Shown: positions 7,250 to 14,186 of the stretch, one piece after another
Numbering within the stretch: the first letter of the stretch is position 1
How the letters are laid out: each line of letters opens with the position of its first letter
Origin: Anaerofilum sp.
GTDB taxonomy: Bacteria; Bacillota; Clostridia; Oscillospirales; Ruminococcaceae
DNA: 26,319 nucleotides
NCBI GenBank assembly: GCA_020024115.1
Contig: JAHHUF010000017.1
Location: 1-26,319 of the forward strand
Direction of reading: 5' to 3'
Made by a program: the position numbers and the translations under genes
The notes under the pieces: generated by a model
What the model was told of the DNA's origin: nothing
Seen by the model: the letters and a program-made list of their open reading frames with translations, nothing else
Databases searched by the model: none

Positions 7250-7383
7250 TAAAAGTTGCGTGAAATTCCAGCAAATTTCATCAAAATTTTTGATAATGCA
7301 ATAATTCCAGAAAGTCATACAAAAAAACAGGAAATTTGTTTCAAAAAAGCAGCAATTCCTCTTTAACACAACACAAAGCAGGG

Positions 7384-7412
7384 TTGTATTTGATGAGAAA
7401 GCATGATACAAT
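7384..7412 (+). promoter_or_regulatory. sigma-A promoter of xpt
   Basis: TTGTAT (7384-7389) and TACAAT (7407-7412) are 17 bp apart, and transcription would start near 7419, leaving a leader of about 43 nt. No riboswitch or PurR box is recognisable in 7285-7461, so xpt and the permease appear to be regulated differently. Confidence 0.65.
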
Positions 7413-7461
7413 AGCTGAATACCGTTAAGTGTTTGAAAGCCTTGGAAAGGAAGCATAAAAG

Positions 7462-8043
7462 ATGGAATTGCTCAAGCAGCGGATTTTGAAAGATGGAAAC
7501 CTAAAAGAAGGAAATATTTTGAAGGTGGACAGTTTTTTGAATCACCAGATGGATATTGAATTGATACAAGAAATCGGAAAAGAGTTTCGGCGACTGTTTC
7601 CGAACAAAAGAATCAATAAAATTTTGACCATTGAAGCGAGCGGTATTGGAATTGCAGCCATTACAGCACAATATTTTGACAATGCAAAAGTTGTTTTTGC
7701 TAAAAAAACACAATCTAAAAATCTGGATGGGGAACTCTACACTGCACCAGTGGTTTCTTTTACAAGAGGAACACATTTTGATGTACAGGTATCCACAAAA
7801 TTTTTAACAAAAGATGACTGTGTACTGGTGGTGGATGATTTTCTGGCACGGGGACAGGCGCTCAAAGGGCTGATGAAAATTGTGGAGCAGTCAGGTGCAG
7901 AACTGGCAGGCTGTGGAATTGTCATTGAAAAGGGTTTCCAAGAAGGCGGACAGGAACTGCGTCAAGCAGGGGTGAATCTACATTCTTTGGCGATTATTGA
8001 TTCGATTGATGGTGGAAAAATCATCTTTCGTGATGAAGAATAA
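7462..8043 (+). CDS. xpt: xanthine phosphoribosyltransferase
   Basis: This 193-residue cytosolic enzyme converts xanthine and PRPP to XMP, feeding xanthine into guanine nucleotide synthesis. It aligns throughout with B. subtilis Xpt: MELLKQRILKDG at the N-terminus, ILKVDSFLNHQMD, LTIEASGI, SFTRGTHFDVQVS, the PRPP-binding loop VLVVDDFLARGQA (about 121-133) and GCGIVIEKGFQEG. Length is normal for the family. The ATG at 7462 follows GGAAAGGAAG (7443-7452). It is divergent from the xanthine-type permease and dehydrogenase genes, so salvage and oxidation compete for the same substrate. A terminator follows immediately. Confidence 0.95.
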   Translation: MELLKQRILKDGNLKEGNILKVDSFLNHQMDIELIQEIGKEFRRLFPNKRINKILTIEASGIGIAAITAQYFDNAKVVFAKKTQSKNLDGELYTAPVVSFTRGTHFDVQVSTKFLTKDDCVLVVDDFLARGQALKGLMKIVEQSGAELAGCGIVIEKGFQEGGQELRQAGVNLHSLAIIDSIDGGKIIFRDEE

Positions 8044-8053
8044 TAAATGGATT

Positions 8054-8085
8054 AGCACACTGCATCTGGTCGGTGTGCTTTTTTT
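8054..8085 (+). terminator. intrinsic terminator after xpt
   Basis: AGCACACTG (8054-8062) pairs with CGGTGTGCT (8071-8079) around CATCTGGT and runs into seven T residues. It overlaps the leader of the NUDIX gene, whose ribosome site AAAGGAGAAAG (8090-8100) follows at once. Confidence 0.85.
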
Positions 8086-8103
8086 ATCAAAGGAGAAAGA
8101 AAT

Positions 8104-8625
8104 ATGGAACTTTGGGATTTGTATGACAACAACCGCACCCCATTGGGCAAAACTATCCGTCGGGGCGAGCCTTTGCCAGAAGGGTGCTATTCAGTGGCGG
8201 TATCTGTTTGGGCAGTGAACACAAAAGGGCAGATTCTTTTAACATTGCGTGCCCCCGAAAAGGAAAGCTGGGCGAATTATTGGGAAAATACAGGTGGAGC
8301 TGTGCGTTCAGGAGAAAGCTCCCAGCAGGCAATCCTTCGGGAACTGCAAGAGGAAACAGGCATCACCTTGCAGCCAAACCAAGTGCAGTTTTTGCAGACA
8401 GACCGCTGGCAGAATGGATTTATGGATGTGTATGCCTGCTGCTGTGATATTTCCGTTGATAAAATTGTGCTTCAGCCAGGCGAAACCGCAGACGCAAAAT
8501 AGGTCACATGGGAGGAACTTGAGCAGATGTGTGATGATAAAGAACTTGCACAGCCCATCATCAACCGATTCCGCAATGTCAAGGACAGCCTGCAAAAATT
8601 TATTGCACAACATAAAGCACAATAA
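8104..8625 (+). pseudogene. NUDIX hydrolase interrupted by an in-frame TAG
   Basis: The first 132 codons encode a NUDIX protein with the full signature G-x5-E-x7-REL-x-EE-x-G at residues 65-87 (GGAVRSGESSQQAILRELQE, then ETGI), which binds metal and pyrophosphate. At codon 133 (8500-8502) there is a TAG. The same frame continues for 40 more codons with plausible NUDIX C-terminal sequence (VTWEELEQMCDDKELAQPII...) to a TAA at 8623-8625. The expected residue is tryptophan, as in DAKWVTWEEL, so a TGG-to-TAG change is the simplest explanation. A truncated 132-residue protein retaining the NUDIX box may still be made. No intact gene here uses TAG, so readthrough or a sequencing error are alternatives. 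Substrate unknown; the N-terminus resembles YfcD/isopentenyl isomerase-like NUDIX proteins. Confidence 0.8.
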
Positions 8626-8656
8626 AGCATTTTGTACGCTGTTTTGTGACAAAACA

Positions 8657-8685
8657 TTTCCCAATCTTTCAAAATATGCTATACT
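8657..8685 (+). promoter_or_regulatory. extended -10 promoter of the LytM-like gene
   Basis: TGCTATACT carries a TATACT at 8680-8685 with an upstream TG; the -35 (TTTCCC, 8657-8662) is poor. Just upstream, GTTTTGT-G-ACAAAAC (8641-8655) is a perfect interrupted palindrome that could be an operator or part of a weak terminator for the NUDIX gene. Confidence 0.55.
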
Positions 8686-8726
8686 AAAGCAGTATAAAGC
8701 CAGTTGAAAAAGGGGGAATCTATAAC

Positions 8727-10004
8727 ATGAAATTCCGAAAAAAGATGAGCCGTGCTATCAGCAGATTCTTTTTATGGCTTTTTATGGTTGTTTTGGCAAC
8801 TGTCGTGCTGGTTGGTGGTGTTACCCTGTTTTTTTATCAAAAAGCAGGAGTGCAAACTTTACCTTCCGCACAGGCATTTCTCAATGATGTTGAATTGCAG
8901 GTCAATGGTTATCAATGGACTGTGCCGATTTTAGGTGGGGTAACACAAAAAAACCTTACCCAAACAGAAGATTTGACAATGCAGGATTTGGGAACCTTTG
9001 ATAAACAGCCAGTGCTTGCACTGCCGCAAACAATGCGAAAAGATTGCACTACAAAAATGACAGTCACAAATGAAACAGGGGAAACAGTATTCGCTGGTTC
9101 GGCAGAAGAATTTGAATCTTTTTCCTTTGTTCAAAACGGGCAGTATGAAACAAAACTGCGGATTTATTGGCCGCCTTTTAACGGAAAGCCCACAGGAGGA
9201 TACTTTTATCAATTTCGGTTTCGTCTTGATTTAAAGAGTGAAATTGCAATCAGTGCCACCAGTGTATATCAAGGGGATGTCATTGCAGTATCGGTCACAG
9301 GTTTGCCGCAAGGGGCAGAAATGCAGGTGGAAACCGAGTTGGGGGCAGTGCATCCGGTGGCACGATTTGACAAAATGATGGCATACATTCCAGTGGCATA
9401 CAATCGTGCAGATAAAAAATACCCCATCAAGGTGACAGCAGGAGGATACACACAAGAATTTGAAGTTGAAGTGCTGTATAATCCGTTTAAAAAGATAAAT
9501 TTGCCAACAGATACTCTTTCGGGCAGCGATGCAGCAGTGCAGCAGTATCAGCAAATTGTGCGCCCATTGTATGAAACATGGTCAGACCAAGTAATGTGGA
9601 GCGCAGTGTTTCAAAGCCCTGTTGAACAGCCAAACGATGGTGTAGTGCTGAGCGACTATGGAAATTTTGAGTATATCGGTGACCGCACCAAGCCTGCACG
9701 GAATATTGGCATTACATTCAAATGTCACTCAGACAAACCGGTCATCGCCCCAGCAGGCGGAACAGTTGCATTTGCAGGAAATCTGGAACTGACAAGAGGA
9801 TTGGTTATTATTGAACATGGTGCAGGAGTCAAAAGCTATTTGTACCATATAGGTACAGTGGATGTAAAAACAGGGGATACTGTACAGGCAGGAGATATTG
9901 TGGGGAAAACAACGGAACTTTTGCAGTTTGATATGCGAATCGGCAATCAAACAATCAATCCCAACCTTGCAATGAATGGCAAAAACGGACTGTTTTGGCG
10001 ATAA
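8727..10004 (+). CDS. membrane-anchored LytM/M23-like protein, catalytically degenerate
   Basis: This 425-residue protein has one N-terminal membrane anchor (about 13-37, after basic MKFRKKMSR), so the bulk lies outside the cell. A beta-rich middle region (about 170-245) precedes a C-terminal LytM-like domain (about 315-425), recognisable from PVIAPAGGTVAFAG, LVIIEHGAGVKSYLYHIG and VKTGDTVQAGDIVGKT. Active M23 enzymes need HxxxD, a Y-x-H histidine and HxH for zinc and catalysis. Here HxxxD reads NIGIT (near 325) and HLHFEV reads LLQFDM (near 399); only the YLYH histidine remains. It is therefore probably not a peptidoglycan hydrolase but a regulatory or binding module, as EnvC/NlpD LytM domains are for amidases. 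ATG at 8727 follows AAAAAGGGGG. Partner unknown. Confidence 0.82.
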   Translation: MKFRKKMSRAISRFFLWLFMVVLATVVLVGGVTLFFYQKAGVQTLPSAQAFLNDVELQVNGYQWTVPILGGVTQKNLTQTEDLTMQDLGTFDKQPVLALPQTMRKDCTTKMTVTNETGETVFAGSAEEFESFSFVQNGQYETKLRIYWPPFNGKPTGGYFYQFRFRLDLKSEIAISATSVYQGDVIAVSVTGLPQGAEMQVETELGAVHPVARFDKMMAYIPVAYNRADKKYPIKVTAGGYTQEFEVEVLYNPFKKINLPTDTLSGSDAAVQQYQQIVRPLYETWSDQVMWSAVFQSPVEQPNDGVVLSDYGNFEYIGDRTKPARNIGITFKCHSDKPVIAPAGGTVAFAGNLELTRGLVIIEHGAGVKSYLYHIGTVDVKTGDTVQAGDIVGKTTELLQFDMRIGNQTINPNLAMNGKNGLFWR

Positions 10005-10043
10005 AAAATCACCCTTTGAGAAATTTTCTCAAAGGGTGATTTT
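10005..10043. terminator. bidirectional terminator between convergent genes
   Basis: A long stem pairs AAAATCACCCTTTGAGAA with TTCTCAAAGGGTGATTTT and ends in a T-rich tract on the plus strand and an A/T tract on the other. It serves the LytM-like gene and the minus-strand DUF1846 gene that stops at 10057. Confidence 0.88.
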
Positions 10044-10056
10044 GTTTTATAAAGAA

Positions 10057-11538
10057 TTAAAAATACAAATCTTTGCTGGGGTATTCCGGGTCGCAGGTCA
10101 AACGCAAACCCAATTTTCGTAAGGTACCTTCATCGCCGTTGTGCAGCATTTGGCTGGAGTGCATATCCAAATCACGCAGATTGCAAAGCTGTGCCATTGC
10201 AAGGGCTGCGGTAGGGTTGGATGCTGCGGTGATGGACAGTGCAGCCAGAACATCGTCCACTTTCAGCACCGAAGAACGGCTGCCCAGAATGTTGATTTTC
10301 AGATTGAGAATCGGCTCCAAAACCTCTGGGCGAATCAACAGCATATCGTGGTCAATATTTGCAAGTGTTTTGATAGCATTTAGAACAACAGCACTGGATG
10401 CACTCATTAAATTGCTTGCACGGCCTGTCACAATGGTTCCATCACTTAGCTGAATGGCAGCAGCGGCAGCTCCGCTTCGTTCACGGCGCTGGCGTGCAGG
10501 CAGCACACAAGCACGGTCTTCGGGATGCAGATTCAATTGCTGAAGAATCATTTCAATTTTGTGTTGTGCTGCTTTGCTGCCTTTGCCCTGCTTGTAATCA
10601 CAGGCAGCTTTATAATAGCGGCGGATAATCTCCTGCGAGGCAGCTTCTCGAACAGCCTCATCGTCAAAAATCGCATATCCTGCCATATTTACGCCCATAT
10701 CAGTGGGGCTGCGGTAGAAATTCTCATCCCCTGTAATTTTGGTGAGAATATTTTTAACAATGGGGAATGCCTCAATGTCACGGTTGTAATTGATGGTGGT
10801 CTCCCCGTATGCTTCCAGATGGAAAGGGTCAATCATATTCACATCGTCCAAATCGGCAGTTGCAGCTTCGTATGCCAAGTTGACAGGATGTTTCAACGGA
10901 ATATTCCAGATAGGGAATGTTTCAAACTTTGCATATCCTGCTATCACACCACGGCTATGCTCATGATATACCTGAGAAAGACAGGTTGCCAGCTTTCCGC
11001 TGCCGGGGCCGGGAGCAGTCACAACAACCAAAGGCTTTGTGGTTTCGATGTAAGGGTTTGCACCATAGCCGTTCTCACTGCAAATATAGTCAATATCAGC
11101 AGGATAGCCAGCGATGGGGCGGTGAATATAATTTTTGACACCACGGGTGGTCAGCTTGCGTGCAAAAGCATCAGCAGCAGGTTGCCCTGTGTAGCGGGTG
11201 ATTACAACGCTATTGACGGGAATTTCCATACCGGTAATATCGTCAATCAAACGCAAAACTTCCATGTCGTAGCTGATGCCAAGGTCGGCACGCACTTTTG
11301 TTTTTTCAATATCATCTGCTGAAACACAAAAAATAATTTCGGCATCTTGACGCATCTCATACAAAAGTCCGATTTTGCCATTGACATCAAATCCAGGCAA
11401 AACACGAGCAGCATGGTAATCGTCAAACAGTTTTCCGCCAAATTCCAGATATAGCTTTCCTTGGAACTTGGAAATACGCTCCTGAATGTGTTCTTTTTGG
11501 CGACGAATATATTCGTTGTTGTCAAAACCGATTTTCAA
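10057..11538 (-). CDS. DUF1846 (UPF0371) family protein of unknown function
   Basis: This 493-residue protein spans the whole DUF1846 family, common in Firmicutes and Actinobacteria. It starts MKIGFDNNEYIRRQKEHI and carries a P-loop-like GPGSGK near residue 178 (VVVTAPGPGSGKLATCLSQVY), followed by HSRGVIAGYAKFETFPIWN. A nucleotide- or phosphate-binding role is plausible; no reaction is established that I know of. No signal peptide or membrane segment is seen. The start is TTG at 11538 behind AAGGGGG (11546-11552), 7 bp away. It lies downstream of hisS with a 166-bp gap containing a strong GC hairpin close to the ribosome site, suggesting post-transcriptional control or an independent transcript. 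Confidence 0.88.
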   Translation of the reverse strand: MKIGFDNNEYIRRQKEHIQERISKFQGKLYLEFGGKLFDDYHAARVLPGFDVNGKIGLLYEMRQDAEIIFCVSADDIEKTKVRADLGISYDMEVLRLIDDITGMEIPVNSVVITRYTGQPAADAFARKLTTRGVKNYIHRPIAGYPADIDYICSENGYGANPYIETTKPLVVVTAPGPGSGKLATCLSQVYHEHSRGVIAGYAKFETFPIWNIPLKHPVNLAYEAATADLDDVNMIDPFHLEAYGETTINYNRDIEAFPIVKNILTKITGDENFYRSPTDMGVNMAGYAIFDDEAVREAASQEIIRRYYKAACDYKQGKGSKAAQHKIEMILQQLNLHPEDRACVLPARQRRERSGAAAAAIQLSDGTIVTGRASNLMSASSAVVLNAIKTLANIDHDMLLIRPEVLEPILNLKINILGSRSSVLKVDDVLAALSITAASNPTAALAMAQLCNLRDLDMHSSQMLHNGDEGTLRKLGLRLTCDPEYPSKDLYF

Positions 11539-11562
11539 GCAAAAACCCCCTTATCATGGTGA

Positions 11563-11592
11563 ACGCCGGCGTGGAAATGCCCAAGCCGGCGT
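11563..11592 (-). other. strong GC-rich stem-loop in the DUF1846 5' leader
   Basis: ACGCCGGC (11563-11570) and GCCGGCGT (11585-11592) form a perfect 8-bp stem, with three further inner pairs (TGG/CCA). It lies 11 bases upstream of the AAGGGGG ribosome site on the minus strand and is far more GC-rich than its surroundings. No T-run follows on either strand, so it is not a normal terminator. The rest of 11593-11704 holds a weaker AAGGGTA/TACCCTT stem after hisS and nothing else I can identify. Confidence 0.6.
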
Positions 11593-11704
11593 AAACTATG
11601 TGTTTATATTTTTAATTTAACAAGTTGCATAAGACTACAACTGACTTTTAACAGATATAAGGGTATCATATTTTGGCTACCCTTTGCAAGGCTTTTTTGT
11701 TATT

Positions 11705-12952
11705 TTAGCGTTGCTTTTCAAATAGTTTTGGTTCAGATGCCTCACCGAAAACCAAATATCCGTCAAAACCTTGTTCTTCCAGACGGTTTAGGAATTTGCC
11801 CATTTTTTTAGGACGGGTATACAGCCCAATCCCATCGCCGTTTTGACGCAAAGTCTCTGCCAATTCCATAGCCCCAACTGCCTCATCTTCGTTGCACAGC
11901 ACAGCAATGCGGCGCTGGCGGGAAGGAATTGCATAGCCTTGTTCCTGCAAAATAGCAAAAATGCGCTCAAAGCCAATGGAAAAACCAACCGCAGGAATGT
12001 TTTCTCCGGTAAATTTTCCAATCAAGCCATCATAGCGTCCGCCGCCGCCAATGCTTCCGCGGAATTGGTTGCTTTGAATCTCAAAAACAGTGCCGGTATA
12101 ATAGCCTTGTCCACGCACCAGCAACAGGTCAAATTCTGCCCCGTAGGTGCCTTTTGCCAAATGACGAACATTTTCAATTAGCTGGCGAATGTTGGTCAAC
12201 TCTTGACTTTCGCCACAAAAGGATGCCACACTTTCCAAACTGCGCTCACCATTCAAAAGTGTCAGCAGTTTCTCAATCACATCAGCAGCAATTTCTTTGC
12301 CTTCCAGTTCTGCCTTCACTCCATCTGCACCAATCTTGTCCCATTTGTCCAAACTAATGCAGACAGTGTCCATCTGATTGTCCTGAACACCACAGGCAGC
12401 CAAGCAGCTTTTCAGCAGACGGCGGTCATTGATTTTGATGGTAAAGCTGCCAATCTCCAATTTGTTGAGAGCGGTTGCAGTGGTGTGAATCAGTTCCAAT
12501 TCACACAAAGGGGAATCACTGCCCAAAATATCAATATCACATTGAATAAATTCACGCATACGGCCTTTTTGCGGACGCTCTGCACGGTAGGATTTGTCAA
12601 TTTGAATACATTTAAAAGGATTGTTCAGCTTTGCACGGTTGGCAGCATAAAAGCGGCTTAAAGGCAAAGTCAGGTCATAACGCAGCCCCAAATCTGCCAA
12701 AGAGTTTTCGTTTCCACCGGCAGCAATTGCTTCGGTCAGCTTTTCGCCACGCTTCATGATTTTAAACATCAAATTGAGGTTGTCACCGCCATCGCTTTTT
12801 TCCAAATTTTCCAAATGTTCAATGGTGGGGGTCAAAATGCGTTCAAAGCCTGCGGAGCGATAGGTTTCCAAAATAACATTTTGCATATAATCCCGCAGCA
12901 AGGTTTGGCTGGGCAAATAGTCGGCTGTGCCTTTGACAGGGGTTGCTTTCAT
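11705..12952 (-). CDS. hisS: histidine--tRNA ligase
   Basis: This 415-residue class II aminoacyl-tRNA synthetase charges tRNA-His. It has KGTADYLPSQ at the N-terminus, class II motif 2 in SYRAERPQKGRMREFIQCDI (near 126), a histidine-binding segment near 282 and motif 3 in GGGGRYDGL plus GFSIGFERI. The histidine-binding segment reads RGQGYYTG instead of the common RGLDYYTG, and the C-terminal anticodon-binding domain is short, ending GEASEPKLFEKQR. This suggests a divergent HisRS subtype. HisZ, the HisG regulatory paralogue, is less likely because motifs 2 and 3 are intact. It lies 24 bp after the DegV gene with its own AGAGAGGA site, so the two are probably co-transcribed. No T-box was recognised upstream. 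Confidence 0.88.
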   Translation of the reverse strand: MKATPVKGTADYLPSQTLLRDYMQNVILETYRSAGFERILTPTIEHLENLEKSDGGDNLNLMFKIMKRGEKLTEAIAAGGNENSLADLGLRYDLTLPLSRFYAANRAKLNNPFKCIQIDKSYRAERPQKGRMREFIQCDIDILGSDSPLCELELIHTTATALNKLEIGSFTIKINDRRLLKSCLAACGVQDNQMDTVCISLDKWDKIGADGVKAELEGKEIAADVIEKLLTLLNGERSLESVASFCGESQELTNIRQLIENVRHLAKGTYGAEFDLLLVRGQGYYTGTVFEIQSNQFRGSIGGGGRYDGLIGKFTGENIPAVGFSIGFERIFAILQEQGYAIPSRQRRIAVLCNEDEAVGAMELAETLRQNGDGIGLYTRPKKMGKFLNRLEEQGFDGYLVFGEASEPKLFEKQR

Positions 12953-12976
12953 AGTTTTAATTCCTCTCTTTATGTA

Positions 12977-13849
12977 TTAGCGTTCAGACCCGATAAAGAA
13001 CAGTGCAACAGTTCCGGGGCCGGAATGTGAGCCGATAACAGGCCCAATAAAGTTTATGACAATGTCTTTGATTCCAAATTTTTTTCGCACCTGTTCTGCA
13101 ACATACTCTGCATCCTTCAGGCAATCACCGTGACTGATGAAAACGGTTTGAGATGTAGGGTCAATGGCTGTTTTTTCCATTTGTTCCACCAAGGCATCAA
13201 GGCTGGCTTTTCTGCCACGCACCTTTTGTCTGGGAATTAGATGTCCCTCGTTGTCCACATGAAGAACAGGCTTAATGCCCAGCATTGTACCCACAACCGC
13301 AGCCGCAGTGCTGACACGCCCGCCACGCTTCAAGAAAATTAAATCATCAACAGTGAACCAGTGGCATAGGTTCAGCTTATTGGCTTCGACCCAGTCAGCG
13401 ACTTCGTCCAGAGATTTTCCATCCAGTTTCATTTTTGCGGCAAGATATACCAAAAGTCCTTCGCCCAAGCTGGCACACAAGGTGTCAATTGTGCGAATGT
13501 TGGCATCGGGGTATTTTTCTTGCAGTTCCTCAATGGCAAGTCGGCTGGATTGATAAGTACCGGAAAGACCAGAGGAAAAACAAAGATATAAAATGTCCTT
13601 GCCTTGCTCCAAAAAACCAGAAAAAACCTCTTGAAAGGTGGAGGAGTTAATCTGGCTGGTAATGCTGTTTTTACCTTCCCGCAGATAATTATAAAAATTC
13701 TCAGGAGAAAGTTCATGGTTGTCAGGATAATTATGATAGCTTTTGCCATCCAATTCAAACAGCAAAGGAAAAACAGAAATATTTAGCTCATCCACCAAAT
13801 GTTGAGGCAAATCAGCAGTGGAATCGGTCAAAAGAATATAATCACGCAT
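12977..13849 (-). CDS. DegV family fatty-acid-binding protein
   Basis: This 290-residue two-domain DegV/FakB-type protein binds a fatty acid and presents it to FakA for phosphorylation. Family markers are LLTDSTADLP at the N-terminus, FSSGLSGTYQSSRLA, TIDTLCASLGEG, the KRGGRVST segment and GPVIGSHSGPGTVALFFIG at the C-terminus. ATG at 13849 is chosen; an in-frame TTG precedes it directly, and AAGGAG (13857-13862) is well placed for either. No FakA (DAK-like kinase) gene is in the window. It leads hisS in a two-gene unit and may itself follow a small ORF. Confidence 0.9.
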   Translation of the reverse strand: MRDYILLTDSTADLPQHLVDELNISVFPLLFELDGKSYHNYPDNHELSPENFYNYLREGKNSITSQINSSTFQEVFSGFLEQGKDILYLCFSSGLSGTYQSSRLAIEELQEKYPDANIRTIDTLCASLGEGLLVYLAAKMKLDGKSLDEVADWVEANKLNLCHWFTVDDLIFLKRGGRVSTAAAVVGTMLGIKPVLHVDNEGHLIPRQKVRGRKASLDALVEQMEKTAIDPTSQTVFISHGDCLKDAEYVAEQVRKKFGIKDIVINFIGPVIGSHSGPGTVALFFIGSER

Positions 13850-13867
13850 CAATAATACTCCTTATGG

Positions 13868-14008
13868 TTATTCCGAAATCATAAAGACAACATCGCACAA
13901 TTTGCACAAAATATTCAAACAGGGTTGTTCACCAAAAATTCTGTCATATTCCCCAAAATGCTTGTCAAACCAATAAGGATTGTCTGCGTTTTTTGGTTTA
14001 TCTGCCAA
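13868..14008 (-). CDS. possible small protein upstream of the DegV gene (46 aa)
   Basis: In the otherwise gene-free stretch 13850-14186, one minus-strand frame is open for about 50 codons and ends in TAA at 13870-13868, just before the DegV ribosome site. From the TTG at 14008 it would give 46 residues with a balanced, protein-like composition, including NPYWFDKHFGEYDRIFGE and a cysteine cluster (PCLNILCKLC). No ATG and no good ribosome site precede it. The adjacent A6-T6 run (14007-14018) would permit a frameshift from an upstream ATG-GTG frame. It resembles no family I know and may be a decayed C-terminus or chance. Confidence 0.3.
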   Translation of the reverse strand: MADKPKNADNPYWFDKHFGEYDRIFGEQPCLNILCKLCDVVFMISE

Positions 14009-14074
14009 AAAATTTTTTGGTGCAATTCACCATCTGAAAGTGTGCGGTATTGCCTAAAAAATAACTTTTGTAAA

Positions 14075-14083
14075 AGTATATCA
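14075..14083 (-). promoter_or_regulatory. extended -10 promoter for the DegV-hisS unit
   Basis: TGATATACT on the minus strand has TATACT (14080-14075) with an upstream TG; the -35 is weak. Transcription would begin near 14068, giving a leader of about 215 nt. That leader carries a TGGTG/CACCA hairpin, the perfect palindrome CCAAAAAATTTTTTGG (14005-14020) and the possible small ORF, but no known riboswitch fold. Confidence 0.55.
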
Positions 14084-14105
14084 TATTTTTCTCAAAAATT
14101 CCATG

Positions 14106-14151
14106 AAAACAAAAGAAACTTCCAACAAAACAGAATTTTGCTGGAAGTTTC
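14106..14151 (-). terminator. intrinsic terminator after ftsH
   Basis: On the minus strand GAAACTTCCAGCAAAA pairs with TTTTGTTGGAAGTTTC (16 bp, one G-T pair) around TTCTG and is followed by CTTTTGTTTTC. It lies 36 bp past the ftsH stop. Confidence 0.85.
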
Positions 14152-14186
14152 AAAACCGTATTAAGAAAAAACAAACACAAAACAGA

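Noticed and set aside
7285..7461. Second purine riboswitch or PurR box in front of xpt
   Set aside because: No three-way junction core or CCGAAC-type box was found; the predicted leader is only about 43 nt.
13850..14068. T-box leader upstream of the DegV-hisS unit
   Set aside because: ATACCGCAC on the minus strand resembles part of a T-box, but it lies near the predicted start of the transcript rather than before a terminator, and TGGNACCGCG is not matched.
13925..14164. 79-codon plus-strand ORF between the DegV gene and ftsH
   Set aside because: No ribosome site or family resemblance, and it runs through the ftsH terminator stem; the opposite strand has a better candidate.
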